DNA of 64,000 nucleotides, taken from assembly GCA_963730005.1 (NCBI GenBank), contig CAVSPO010000023.1, positions 248,001 through 312,000 of the forward strand. The letters run 5' to 3'. Under the pieces are notes generated by a model. That model made no database searches, had not been told where the DNA came from, and was given only the letters and a program-made list of their open reading frames with translations. The translations under genes and the position numbers were made by a program. Of this stretch, positions 35,534 to 44,560 are shown piece after piece. The stretch's first letter is position 1. Each line of letters opens with the position of its first letter. Source of the stretch: CAVSPO01 sp963730005 (GTDB taxonomy: Bacteria; Actinomycetota; Actinomycetes; Propionibacteriales; Propionibacteriaceae).

Positions 35534-37900
35534 ATGGTGCTGCGTGCGTTCGGGACAGGCTCCGTTCGTTGTCAGGCGCGGGCGCTGGTGTTCGGTGTCC
35601 TTCTGGTGGTTGTGGTGGTCGCCGCGGGTTGTGGGGTTGCCATTGGTGGGCGCGGGGAGGGGGGCGATCCGTCGTCGCCCAGCCCCCTGGCGTCCCGCGC
35701 CGCTGTCGTGGTCGGTCCGCGCTTGTCCGGCGGTGGGGAGGCGACCTGCGTGGTGCGGCCGACGGGTCAACTGGTGTGCTGGGGCGCGAACGCATTCGCG
35801 GAACTGGGTGCCGGTGTTCGTGCGCCGTACCTGGAGCCGGTGGAGGCTGCGGGTTTCGGTTCGGGGGTGCTGGGGGTGTCGACCGGGGGTGCGCACACGT
35901 GCGCCATCACGTCGGGCGGCGGGGTGCAGTGCTGGGGCTCGAACGGTTACGGCCAGCTCGGTGACGGGACCACGCTCGACAGTGTCGTGCCGGTTGAGGT
36001 GATCGGTCTGGGCGCCGGGGTGGCGGCGATCTCGGTGGGTGGTGAGCACACGTGCGCTCTCACCGGTGCCGGTGGCGTGAGGTGTTGGGGGTTGAACGCC
36101 AACGGCCAGCTGGGGGACGGCACGAGGATCGACCGTGCCACTCCCGTGGAGGTGACGGGTTTGTCCGCAGGTGTGGCGGCACTGTCGGCGGGTGTGCGTC
36201 ACACCTGCGCGGTCACGACCAGTGGAGCCCTCAAGTGCTGGGGTGACAACTTTGCTGGCCAGCTGGGCGACGGAATGATCCCCATCGATGAGCAAAGCTT
36301 CATCGAGGAGGGGCAGGGGCCTGACCTGGCTGATGGAAGCCGGGTGAGCCCGACGGACGTCGTGGGGCTCGGATCTGGGGTCGCCGCTGTGTCCGCCGGA
36401 TACCACCACACCTGCGCTGTGACTACTGCTGGTGGCGTCAAGTGCTGGGGTGACAGTCAGTGGGGCGCGTTGGGGGTGGGTCTCCCGCCCCGCTACGACA
36501 TCGAGGGACGCCTCCTGGCGGGTGTCGGGTCCAGCGGGGTGCCGCTGGACGTGGTCGGGCTCGCTTCCCCGATGGTCGGGGTGACGGTCGGCTCGATCGG
36601 GTACACGTGCGCGTGGTCCGCCGTCGGCGACGTCAGTTGCTGGGGGAGCAACATGAGCGGCCAGTTGGGGCAGGGCTCTGTTCCCGAGATGGATGGCTAC
36701 GGTGTCGTGCGTTCGGGGATCGCCGAGAGTGGGGTGCCCCTGCCCGTGGTGAACCTTGGGATGCGGGCGATCGCCGTAGGGGCCGGGAGCAGGCACGCCT
36801 GCGCGCTCAGCGCCGAAGGCGAGGTCCGGTGCTGGGGTGCCAATGGCTCTGGCGAGCTGGGCGGGGTCGAGTCGGCCACGCTGGCGAGCGGGGTGCCTGT
36901 CGGCGTCCGATGGCCCAGCAGCCTGACGTCCACACCCAAAGTGGTCGATCTCAACCTGATCGTGGTCAACTCCGACGCCGACCTCACCAGCGATTTGGAC
37001 CCGATCCAGCAAGCAAACCAAGCGGCCATCGCCGAGCGGCTCATCGCGCGGGACCCGACGCTGTTGGAGGCGATCCGCGTCGGGATCCGGGGGGCAACCT
37101 GGGGCAGGCTTGATCCGCAGGTGCAGGTGTCGGTCACGACCACGCCAGTGAAGGCGCCCTGGAATTGCGGCCCTGCCAGCGTCACGCCGCAGCTCATCGA
37201 GGAGACTGCCAAGCCGCAGCGGGTGGAGGGAGCCATCAATGTGGTGGTGGCGCGTCTCAGGCTTTGCGGTGACGACGAGTCACCGCTCGGCGGGTACGAC
37301 AATCCGGAGGGGATGCCGGTGGTCGGGTGGTCCGCGATGACGAGTGTGGCGGAGTTGGTGCATGTGATCGTTCACGAGTACGGCCATGACAGCGGCCTCA
37401 AGCACGCGGGGGTGGTGTCCTGCGAGGACCCCGTCACGCTCACTGGTTGTGACCTTTCGCAGACCGATGACGGGACGTCGGTCATGTCCTACGCTTCGAC
37501 GGACACCCTCACTGTGCCCGAGCTGCACCAACTGGGGTTGCTGACCAAGGACGAGGTCGCGACCGCTGCGCGGGATGCCGGGACGGAGGAATTCCGCTTG
37601 GCTGATCGAACTCGCGACGGCACGAAACTGGTCGTCGTCCACCTGCGGAACCAGGAGGACGTGGACACCGTCTACCTGTCGGCCAGATCGGGCTCGGTCG
37701 AGGTGCGCCTCGACCCGGACGCCACAACACGACAGTTCGATCTGGAGCACTCCGTCAACGGGGGCTGTCTGGCCGTCGTGTCCAGGAACACCGCGCCCAG
37801 ACCCGGCGAGGTGCTGCTGCGCAGGTTGGGCGTCACGATCACCTATCAAGGACTGGACGCCGACGCGAAACCGGTCATCAAGGTGACCCGCGAGACCTGA
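35534..37900 (+). CDS. Lipoprotein with RCC1-like propeller and metzincin protease domain
   Basis: A 788-aa exported protein. The N-terminal signal (VFGVLLVVVVVAAGC) has a lipobox-like AAGC. Residues about 50-455 hold seven RCC1-type repeats, each with a C-W-G signature (VCWGANAF, QCWGSNGYG, RCWGLNANG, KCWGDNFAG and so on) and HTCAL/HTCAV strands, enough for a seven-bladed propeller. The C-terminal part carries a full metzincin zinc site HEYGHDSGLKH (H614, H618, H624) and a Met-turn SVMSYAS with M651. The whole reads as a cell-surface metalloprotease with a binding propeller. ATG at 35534 has GAGGGGGG eight bases ahead. Neighbours are mobile-element scraps, so it may be acquired. Confidence 0.85.
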   Translation: MVLRAFGTGSVRCQARALVFGVLLVVVVVAAGCGVAIGGRGEGGDPSSPSPLASRAAVVVGPRLSGGGEATCVVRPTGQLVCWGANAFAELGAGVRAPYLEPVEAAGFGSGVLGVSTGGAHTCAITSGGGVQCWGSNGYGQLGDGTTLDSVVPVEVIGLGAGVAAISVGGEHTCALTGAGGVRCWGLNANGQLGDGTRIDRATPVEVTGLSAGVAALSAGVRHTCAVTTSGALKCWGDNFAGQLGDGMIPIDEQSFIEEGQGPDLADGSRVSPTDVVGLGSGVAAVSAGYHHTCAVTTAGGVKCWGDSQWGALGVGLPPRYDIEGRLLAGVGSSGVPLDVVGLASPMVGVTVGSIGYTCAWSAVGDVSCWGSNMSGQLGQGSVPEMDGYGVVRSGIAESGVPLPVVNLGMRAIAVGAGSRHACALSAEGEVRCWGANGSGELGGVESATLASGVPVGVRWPSSLTSTPKVVDLNLIVVNSDADLTSDLDPIQQANQAAIAERLIARDPTLLEAIRVGIRGATWGRLDPQVQVSVTTTPVKAPWNCGPASVTPQLIEETAKPQRVEGAINVVVARLRLCGDDESPLGGYDNPEGMPVVGWSAMTSVAELVHVIVHEYGHDSGLKHAGVVSCEDPVTLTGCDLSQTDDGTSVMSYASTDTLTVPELHQLGLLTKDEVATAARDAGTEEFRLADRTRDGTKLVVVHLRNQEDVDTVYLSARSGSVEVRLDPDATTRQFDLEHSVNGGCLAVVSRNTAPRPGEVLLRRLGVTITYQGLDADAKPVIKVTRET

Positions 37901-37981
37901 CCGCTGGACAGCGAGCCATCGAACGCGCGGAGAGCAGGATGATTCCCGGCCCGAACGTCCCTCCCGAGTGGGAGGCACACG

Positions 37982-38143
37982 TTCGTCACCACGATGCTCG
38001 ACGCTGGGGTGGACCTGCGTGACGTCCGGATCGCGGCCCGTCACGCGGACCCCAGGACCACGATGCGTGACGACCGGGCCGGCAAGAACCTCGACCGCCA
38101 CCCGAACTACATCCTCGCCGCCTACATGGCCTACGGCACGTGA
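37982..38143 (+). pseudogene. C-terminal scrap of a tyrosine recombinase (integrase)
   Basis: About 53 codons read TTMLDAGVDLRDVRIAARHA then DPRTTMRDDRAGKNLDRHPN and YILAAYMAYGT-stop, the usual end of phage-type integrases. The catalytic tyrosine after TTMR is replaced by aspartate (MRDD for MRYD), and the first 250 or so residues are missing. It is a dead remnant. Confidence 0.75.
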
Positions 38144-38191
38144 CCCCGGGGCGGGTCGCTGATTTGCCGTGTGCTCTCGTAGACTGCAGGC

Positions 38192-38488
38192 ATGCTGTCG
38201 CCGGAGATTGACGTGGAGCGCTTGCGTGACGTGTGCCAGCGCTACGGCATCATCCGTCTGGAGATCTTCGGATCCATGGCCCGCGGCACCGATCACCCTG
38301 ACAGCGATATCGACCTGTTGTACACGTTGGCGCCCGGTGCTCGGCTTGGCTGGGAAATCGAGGACCTCACCTCGGAGTTGGGGGCCGTCCTCGGTCGCCG
38401 GGTGGACCTCGTCTCTCGGCGCGCATTGAACGCTCGGCTGAAGGATCAGGTGTTGCGGGAAGCGCAGCCGTTCTATGCCGCGGCGTGA
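38192..38488 (+). CDS. mntA: MntA-like nucleotidyltransferase antitoxin
   Basis: A 98-aa minimal nucleotidyltransferase with GSMARGTDHPDSDIDLLYTL (GSxARG and DxD motifs) and VDLVSRRALN. In MntA/HepT systems this enzyme AMPylates and silences the HEPN toxin. Start ATG at 38192; its last 14 bases overlap the HepT gene, the usual order. Confidence 0.9.
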   Translation: MLSPEIDVERLRDVCQRYGIIRLEIFGSMARGTDHPDSDIDLLYTLAPGARLGWEIEDLTSELGAVLGRRVDLVSRRALNARLKDQVLREAQPFYAAA

Positions 38489-38819
38489 ACTCCTGCTGAT
38501 CGGCGAGATGATCGATGCCGCCGAACAGGCGCAGCGTCTGGTGTCGGGCCGTGACGTCGACGACATCCAAGCGGACCGACAGGTACGCGATGCCCTGTTG
38601 TGGAACTTCACTGTCTTGGGCGAGGCCGCCGCGCAACTGCCGGATGAATTCAGGAAGGCGTACCCAAGCGTGAACTGGGCCAGGCCCAGCCAACTGCGGA
38701 ACCGAATCGTGCACGGCTATTGGTCTGTCGACCTCGAAATCCTGCACACGACGGCCAAGCAAGACCTCCCTGCCTTCACAGCCGAACTGAAGGCAGTTTC
38801 GGCCGCCCTCGAGTCGTAG
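38475..38819 (+). CDS. hepT: HepT-like HEPN toxin (DUF86)
   Basis: A 114-aa HEPN RNase toxin: RRELLLIGEMIDAAEQAQRLV opening, LLWNFTVLGEAAAQLPDEFR, and the catalytic RxxxxHxY-like site RNRIVHGYWSVD. It overlaps the MntA antitoxin gene. Such pairs act in stress or phage defence. It lies just past the integrase scrap. Confidence 0.9.
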   Translation: MPRRELLLIGEMIDAAEQAQRLVSGRDVDDIQADRQVRDALLWNFTVLGEAAAQLPDEFRKAYPSVNWARPSQLRNRIVHGYWSVDLEILHTTAKQDLPAFTAELKAVSAALES

Positions 38820-38970
38820 CGGGCCTCGCCGTCGGCGGGCTGCACCTGATGCCTGACGTCGCTGACGAAGCCTTCGCCGATCCGAACAGGTTGGTCATCG
38901 ACCTGATCCGGCGTCCGTCTCGGGCCGAACCATTCGCATCATCGTTTGGTCCTCCTCGATCAAAGCGCTG

Positions 38971-39156
38971 GTGACGGTGATCGTCCTGCCCGACGAGGGG
39001 ATCGTCTGGGGAGTGAACGCGTGGCCTTCAAACAGCACAGACCAACGCAGATACCGAGAGGAGCAGACAGATTGGGGGGGGAGCCGACACCTCGACGAAG
39101 CGTTGATCGCCAAGATCCGTGCCGAACTCGACGATCTTGCTTCCCGCGTCGCCTGA
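38971..39156 (+). CDS. Possible small protein or gene fragment
   Basis: An open stretch reads IVLPDEGIVWGVNAWPSNST, then DWGGSRHLDEALIAKIRAEL and DDLASRVA. The same frame stays protein-like upstream (RTIRIIVWSSSIKALVT) without a good start or ribosome site, so it may be the end of a larger lost gene. It contains a run of eight G at 39074-39081. I recognise no family. The 38820-38970 stretch before it holds nothing else I can support. Confidence 0.25.
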   Translation: MTVIVLPDEGIVWGVNAWPSNSTDQRRYREEQTDWGGSRHLDEALIAKIRAELDDLASRVA

Positions 39157-39207
39157 CTTCCGAATACGACTGACAGCACCGCCTTCAACGGCTGCCGTCT
39201 CGTGCGG

Positions 39208-40485
39208 TCAGTGCGCGGCGGCCGACACCTCGCTGCGATCCAGCCGAAGGGGTTCGCCCGTCGCGGCCGCGCTGGCGGCGGCGGTGAAGAGGACGTCGGT
39301 CGATGAGTTGAGCGCGGTCTCCATCGAGTCCTGCACCACGCTGATCACGAAGCCGATCGCCACCACCTGCATCGCCACATCGGCATCAATCCCGAACAGC
39401 GCGCACGCCATCGGAATGAGCAGCAGCGAACCCCCTGCCACCCCGGACGCGCCGGCGGCGGCCAGCCCGCTCACGATGCACATCAGCAACGCCTGCAGGA
39501 CGGTGACCGGGATGCCCAGGGTGTGGGCGGCAGCCAGCGTCATCACCGAGATCGTGATCGCCGCTCCGGCCATGTTGATGGTGGCTCCGAGCGGGATTGC
39601 GATCGCATAGGTGTCCTCGTGAACGCCCAGGCGCTCGGAGAGTTAAAGGTTGATCGGGATGTTGGCCGCGGAGCTGCGGGTGAAGAAGGCAGTGACGCCG
39701 CTGTCGCGCAAGCAGGTGAAGACCAGGGGGTAGGGGTTGGTTCGCAGCTTCCAGAACACGATCAGTGGATTGACGACGAGGGCGACGAACAGGATGCAAC
39801 CCACGATCACCAGCAGCAGCTGGCCGTAGCCGAGCAACGCATCGAAACCGGTGCTGCCCAGAGTCGAGGCAACCAGGCCGAAGATCCCAACCGGAGCAAA
39901 GCGGATCACCACGTGCACGATGGCCGAGATCGCGTCGGCGAGGTCGTTCAACACCGCACGAGTACCTTCACCGCCCCGGCGAAGCAAGTACCCAATGCCG
40001 GAAGCCCACGCCAGGATGGCGAGGAAGTTGCCCTCCGCCAGCGCCTTCACCGGGTTCGACACCACGGTCAGGAGCAGGTTCTGCAAGACCGCGACGATGC
40101 CCGTCGGCACCTCCGCGCTCTGCGCCGCCACGTCAAGCACCAGAGTGGTCGGAAAGAGGAAGCTGGCGATGACCGCCACTGCGGCTGCTGTGAGGGTGCC
40201 TATCACATAGAGCACCAGCACCGGGCGGATGTGGGTGGTCTCGCCCTGTTTGTGGTTGGCGATGGCCGTCATCACCAGCAAGAATACGAGGATCGGGGCG
40301 ACCGCCTTCAGCGCAGAGACGAATAGTTGGCCGAGCATGCCGACGGATGCGGTCGCATTGGGCACAACCAGCGCGAATGCTATGCCCAGCACCAGACCGA
40401 TGGCGATCTGGGCGACAAGGCTCATGCCCATCAGGCGTTTGAGGAAGGTGGGGGAGCCGGTTGTGGTGGCTGGGGTCGTGGTCAT
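39208..40485 (-). pseudogene. sstT: SstT-like serine/threonine:sodium symporter with an in-frame stop
   Basis: A DAACS-family transporter. The N-terminal 280 residues (LMGMSLVAQIAIGLVLGIAF, LVMTAIANHKQGE) end at FTRSSAANIPINL, where the conserved SstT signature is cut by TAA (39643-39645). The same frame then continues with LSERLGVHEDTYAIAIPLGA then TINMAGAAITISVMTLAAAH to a normal end at 39208. Total length, about 425 codons, is normal. Only one codon is wrong, at the place where homologues have Ala, so this is either a recent nonsense mutation or a sequence error. ATG at 40485 has TTGGAG eight bases ahead. Gap 40486-40755 upstream shows no gene. Confidence 0.8.
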
Positions 40486-40755
40486 GGCAGGGTCTCCAAG
40501 CAGGCGAAGGATCAATTTCGCAAGAATGTCGGCGGAGCACAGCCGTTCATCAAGAAGGTGACCCCCCAGATCTCACCGGATTGCGGTTGGAGATTGCGGG
40601 GACGCTCTGCATCGGACAGCGTCTCGTCATCGACCACGCGCAGCGCCCCGCGCGCCGTTGAAGGTTAGCAGGGCCATTCGCACGACAAGAAGTCGTCAGC
40701 ACTCCACCCCTTGACTGTGTGCTTGAGCGCCATCCGTCGTGTCTGTGTCGTCGGT

Positions 40756-40969
40756 TCATGGCCGCGTGACGAATCGGGCGTGGACGGAGGCAGCGATCTC
40801 GACGTCCTCAGGCGCGAGGTCCACGGCACCGGACCCGTCGGCGACAGCCTGCGCGCTTCCCCGGAACAAGCTGACACTCTCAGTCCTGACGTCACCAGGG
40901 TTGATGCCGCGCAGCAAGCCCGGATCGGCGACCTCGACTGCGGACCAGCACCGTGTCCGTCTTCAGCAT
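40756..40969 (-). pseudogene. Possible frameshifted 70-aa gene divergent from the deaminase
   Basis: From ATG at 40969 (AGGA four bases ahead) the frame reads MLKTDTVLVR. After skipping one base near 40937-40943 it continues VEVADPGLLRGINPGDVRTE then SVSLFRGSAQAVADGSG and DLAPEDVEIAASVHARFVTRP-stop. That second part looks strongly protein-like but has no start of its own. The family is unknown. Placement suggests a partner or regulator of the divergent deaminase gene; weak evidence. Confidence 0.3.
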
Positions 40970-40994
40970 GACATCCTGTGCCAGTGAGGACGCC

Positions 40995-42257
40995 ATGCTG
41001 ATCCGCAACGTCAACCTTCCGGAAGGTGCGACCAGATCGACTGCCCCTGACGGAGCCGCTGGCGTCGACCTGCGCGTCGAAGGGGGACTCTTCACCGAGA
41101 TCGGAGCCGGGCTCTCGGCGTCCGACGGCGAGGAGACCTGGGACGCCGGTGGGCGCCTCGCGCTGCCCCCGTTCATCGAGAGCCACCTCCATCTCGACAG
41201 TGTGCTCACCGCGGGCGAGCCGTCCTGGAACCTGTCCGGCACGCTGTTCGAGGGGATCGAGCGTTGGGCCGAACGCAAACCGATGCTGAGTGCCGACGAC
41301 GTCAAGCGGCGCGTCAACCAGGTCGTCAGACAGCAGGCGACGTTCGGCGTCCAATACGTTCGCACCCACGTGGACGTAACCGACCCTGACCTGACGGCCC
41401 TGCACGCCATGCTGGAGTTGCGCGACGAACTGGCCGACTTCATGACGCTGCAGATCGTCGCCTTCCCGCAGGAAGGGATCTGTTCCTTCCCCAACGGCAA
41501 AGGCCTTCTGGCGAAGGCCGCGGACCTCGGGGCAGATGCGATCGGAGCGATCCCGCACTTCGAGTTCACCCGCGAGTACTCGGTCGAGTCACTGAACTTC
41601 GCCTGCAACCTCGCCAACGAGCGCGGCCTGATGGTGGACGTGCACTGCGACGAGATCGACGACGAGGCTTCCCGCGGGCTGGAGACGCTTGCGACACGGG
41701 CGTATGAACTGGGCATGGGGAGCCGTGTGACCGCTTCCCACACCACAGCGATGCACTCGTACAACAACGCGTACTTCACGCGGCTGCTGCGGCTGCTGTG
41801 CCTCAGCGGCATCAACTTCGTCGCCAACCCGCTGGTCAACACCCATTTGCAGGGTCGCGCCGACACCTACCCCAAGCGCCGGGGCGTCACCCGGGTGGAG
41901 GAGCTCACCGAAGCGGGCATCAACGTGTCGTTCGGGCAGGACGACATCCAGGACCCCTGGAACCCGCTGGGCACCGGCAACCTCCGCGATGTCGTGTTCA
42001 ACGGCCTGTACGTGACCCAGATGATGGGGTATGAGCAGATCTGCGACTCCCACCGGTTCATCACCCACAACGCCGCCCGGACACTGAACCTCGGCAGCTC
42101 GTACGGCATTGAGGTCGGACGCCCCGCGCGGTTCGTCGTCCTGGACGCCAGCAACTGGTTCGACGCACTGAACTGGAATGCCCCGGTGCTGCGTTCGTAC
42201 CGCGATGGACGCCTCATCGCCCGGTCGGCCCCCGCAGAGCGTGAAGCACTGTTCTGA
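40995..42257 (+). CDS. codA: Cytosine deaminase-like amidohydrolase (CodA family)
   Basis: A 420-aa metal-dependent deaminase. It shows the amidohydrolase HxH in ESHLHLDSVL, VDVHCDEIDDEASRGLETLA, ASHTTAMHSYNNAY and FGQDDIQDPWNPLGTGN, all in CodA-like positions. It would deaminate cytosine to uracil, or a related pterin/creatinine-like ring; CodA homologues vary. ATG at 40995 is preferred over an earlier ATG because GAGGA lies just before it. No permease is adjacent. Its 3' end abuts the peroxidase remnant. Confidence 0.85.
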   Translation: MLIRNVNLPEGATRSTAPDGAAGVDLRVEGGLFTEIGAGLSASDGEETWDAGGRLALPPFIESHLHLDSVLTAGEPSWNLSGTLFEGIERWAERKPMLSADDVKRRVNQVVRQQATFGVQYVRTHVDVTDPDLTALHAMLELRDELADFMTLQIVAFPQEGICSFPNGKGLLAKAADLGADAIGAIPHFEFTREYSVESLNFACNLANERGLMVDVHCDEIDDEASRGLETLATRAYELGMGSRVTASHTTAMHSYNNAYFTRLLRLLCLSGINFVANPLVNTHLQGRADTYPKRRGVTRVEELTEAGINVSFGQDDIQDPWNPLGTGNLRDVVFNGLYVTQMMGYEQICDSHRFITHNAARTLNLGSSYGIEVGRPARFVVLDASNWFDALNWNAPVLRSYRDGRLIARSAPAEREALF

Positions 42258-42267
42258 CGCGCCGCCC

Positions 42268-43299
42268 AGTGGGCTCCTCCTCTGCGGTGAGGCCGAGGTC
42301 GCCGAGTTCGGCGGTGTTCATGTTGGCTGCCACCTCCGGCGCGGGCCAGCAATTCGCGGCGAGCGCCTGTGCCTCGGTGTAGGCACCTGCGCACGCCGGC
42401 TTCACGTCGCGCGTGTTGTAGAAGTGGACGATCCCTTCCAGCGACTTGAAGTAGCCGTTGTGGCCGTAGGCCTTCACCGTTGCGGTCGTGGGTCGCAGGT
42501 CTCACGTTGCGCAGCGTCGGCACCTTGTGCTTGCCCATGTTCTCGTCGGCGTAGGGCTTGTAGTCAGCCCGCGTGGCGAGGAATCCGCCGAGACCCATGT
42601 CCACGTAGTCGGCGTTGTCGTTGTAGACCGGGTTCTCCGGGTTCTTCGGCACGCCCAGGTTGTCGAAGGTGTAGTCGGTGAACAGCGCGTTCTTGGCCCT
42701 TGCTGACGTGGCAGAGCTTGCACTGCCCCTTGCCCTGGAACAGCGCGAAGCCGAGGCGCTCCTGCTTGGTCAGCTTGGCCTTGCCGACGAGCGAGAGGTC
42801 GTACTTCGAGTTGAACGCGTTCACCTCAGACGAACCCTCGTAAGCCGCGATGGCGTAGGCCAGCTTGTCGTAGGCGGCGTTCGTGACGGCTGGCGTGGGG
42901 GACTCACCGCAGGCCTCAGCGCCCCAGGATCTCCCGCACCAGTTCGCTGTAGCTGGCGTCACAGGCCAAGGCCACCACCGTCGCGCTGTCGGGCAGGGCC
43001 TGCTCGACCGGGTTCAGGAACGGGCCCTGAGCCTGCTCGGCGGCCGGACTGCCCAGCCTCTCGCCGGTGGCGCGGCCGTCCCAGAAGTTGCCACCAACGA
43101 ACAGACGCTTCTTGTCGACCGACAGGATCGGGCTCTGCGTGGCGTAGGCGGCACTCGGCGGCTTGCGGTCACCGAACGCTCCGGGGATGGAGCCTTCGTA
43201 GACCGCGCCGTGTGCGTTGAACGTGGTGTCGGGGCCCACCCAGCCGCTCTCGGGGGCGTGGCAGGTGGCGCAGGACTGGTTGCCACCGGCCTCGTGGCT
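42268..43299 (-). pseudogene. Truncated di-haem cytochrome c peroxidase (MauG/CcpA-like) remnant
   Basis: Both haem sites are present (NQSCATCHAPESGW and QCKLCHVSK), with NFWDGRATGERLGSPAAEQA, ALFQGKG and GKHKVPTLRNV, all typical of bacterial cytochrome c peroxidases. The reading frame shifts near 42922-42925, 42698-42700 and 42500. The 5' end is lost: an in-frame TAG closes the frame a dozen codons before the first haem motif, joined to an unrelated small gene. The 3' end stops around TAEEE and runs into the deaminase gene. Shifts alone might be errors, but missing both ends argues for a real remnant. Confidence 0.75.
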
Positions 43300-43527
43300 C
43301 TATGCCCGGGGCGCGTCCTCCTCATCGGGCCCCGCGTCGCGCCGCTGTTCGATGATGTCGACTTCGTTCGCCTCGGTGGTCACGAATGCGCCGGCCGGAA
43401 GCGACAGGGCCAGGTCATCCGCCTCGTTCTGCATGAGCTCGGGGGACCGCAGGCTGGTGTCCGGCGTCGGCCAGTCTTCGGGGTCAGGCACGAGTGCATC
43501 CTTGCGTCCCTGGATGATCGGGTCCAT
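43300..43527 (-). CDS. Small acidic protein of unknown function
   Basis: A 75-aa protein (MDPIIQGRKDALVPDPEDWP, AFVTTEANEVDIIEQ, DEEDAPRA) with a good GAGGAGG ribosome site five bases before ATG 43527. Its TAG is in frame with the peroxidase remnant that follows, so it may itself be a chimera of an original gene and a deletion junction. There is no signal peptide. No family recognised. Confidence 0.45.
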   Translation of the reverse strand: MDPIIQGRKDALVPDPEDWPTPDTSLRSPELMQNEADDLALSLPAGAFVTTEANEVDIIEQRRDAGPDEEDAPRA

Positions 43528-43582
43528 GTCCGCCTCCTCGGTGAGTTGATCCTTTGAGCGTAGCGCCCGCGAGGCGGGCCGA

Positions 43583-43654
43583 CCTTCTGTGGGCGCAGTA
43601 TTTGGAGTGCTGGCCACCGTCGATCGGGATGGTGCCGTTGACGAAACCGGCGCG
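43583..43654 (-). pseudogene. C-terminal scrap of a short-chain dehydrogenase (SDR)
   Basis: The frame reads RAGFVNGTIPIDGGQHSKYC. The FVNGT-x-P-x-DGG block is the conserved end of FabG-type SDRs. Only about 25 codons survive, between the small acidic gene and the M50-like gene. Confidence 0.5.
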
Positions 43655-43737
43655 TTGGCGAGACGTTGGCGACCACAGACTGCAACCCGCTTCGGGAACC
43701 TCGGCCCGGATCGTCTCCTCGCGGCTTTCAGCCGACA

Positions 43738-44455
43738 TCAGCTGGTGCCGGGCAAAAACTCGGGCAGCATCAAGACGGTTCCCCAAGCCAGCGCTGCAAT
43801 CGTGGTTCCAAGCCACAGGATGATCCAGATCGGGCCTGGCAGGTGGGTCAGCCGGGCGAGTTGCGCCGCGTCCGATCCCGCCGTGCCAGGGCCCCGACGA
43901 AACGCCAACTCGAGCACGGGTCGCGGGCCGGCCAGCAGCAGCAGCCACGCCAGCCCGTAGGCCAGCCACACCAGCATTCGGGCGGGGGCGTACCAAGTCG
44001 CCAGGGCCAGCACCGAGCCGAGGACGAGCACGACCAGCGCACCGTGCACGTTGCGGATCTGCAGCAGCATCAAGCGCCAGCAGCCCCACCAGCAGCCACA
44101 GCACGGCAACCGCGTGGCCGGCGCCGGCAACGGCGGCGGCGAGCAGACCGACGAACGAGGCGGCGGGATAGCCAGCGAGAAGTGTGACCACCATGCCGAC
44201 GCCAGTGGGCTTTCCCTTGGTCAGGGTGACCCCGGACGTGTCCGAGTGCAGCCGGATCCCCTCCACGGAGCGCCCGGCAAGGGTGGCCACGACGGCGTGG
44301 CCGGCCTCGTGGCACACCGTGACCAGCATCCGAACCGCCGGCCAGGCGAGGATCACGCAGACCAGCGCCACAAGAGCGATGACCAGGAGGACAGACGCTT
44401 CCGGGACCGGGGTCGTAGCCGAGGCGCGGCTCCACAGATCCTGCAGGACGGTCAT
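43738..44455 (-). pseudogene. M50-like membrane metalloprotease with one frameshift
   Basis: About 238 codons. Four or five membrane helices, with the zinc motif TVCHEAGHAVVATLAG near residue 48 and a later stretch PARMLVWLAYGLAWLLLLAG. This matches the actinobacterial M50B-like family with HExxH in the first membrane part. One extra A in AA at 44072-44073 (T on the coding strand) shifts the frame at about codon 127; removing it restores LLALMLLQIRNVHGALVVLV and a normal end. It is probably intact in the cell. ATG at 44455. Confidence 0.7.
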
Positions 44456-44560
44456 ACGGTCAGTGTCCCAGCAAGGACCAAGGCAGCACGTCCACAGGAG
44501 CCAGCCCCCGGCTGATGTCGCGGTCAGGCGGGAGGCGGGAGGTCTTCTAAGATCGTCTCC

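Noticed and set aside
35111..37021. 636-codon open frame on the minus strand opposite the RCC1-metzincin gene
   Set aside because: It is rich in His, Arg and Pro with no family-like blocks, and lies opposite seven regular RCC1 repeats. It is a high-GC shadow frame.
38895..39188. 97-codon open frame on the minus strand opposite the small fragment
   Set aside because: No ribosome site, Ser/Arg-rich shadow composition.
39643..39645. Stop-codon readthrough or recoding in sstT
   Set aside because: The codon is TAA with an ordinary context and no selenocysteine-type structure; mutation or error is simpler.
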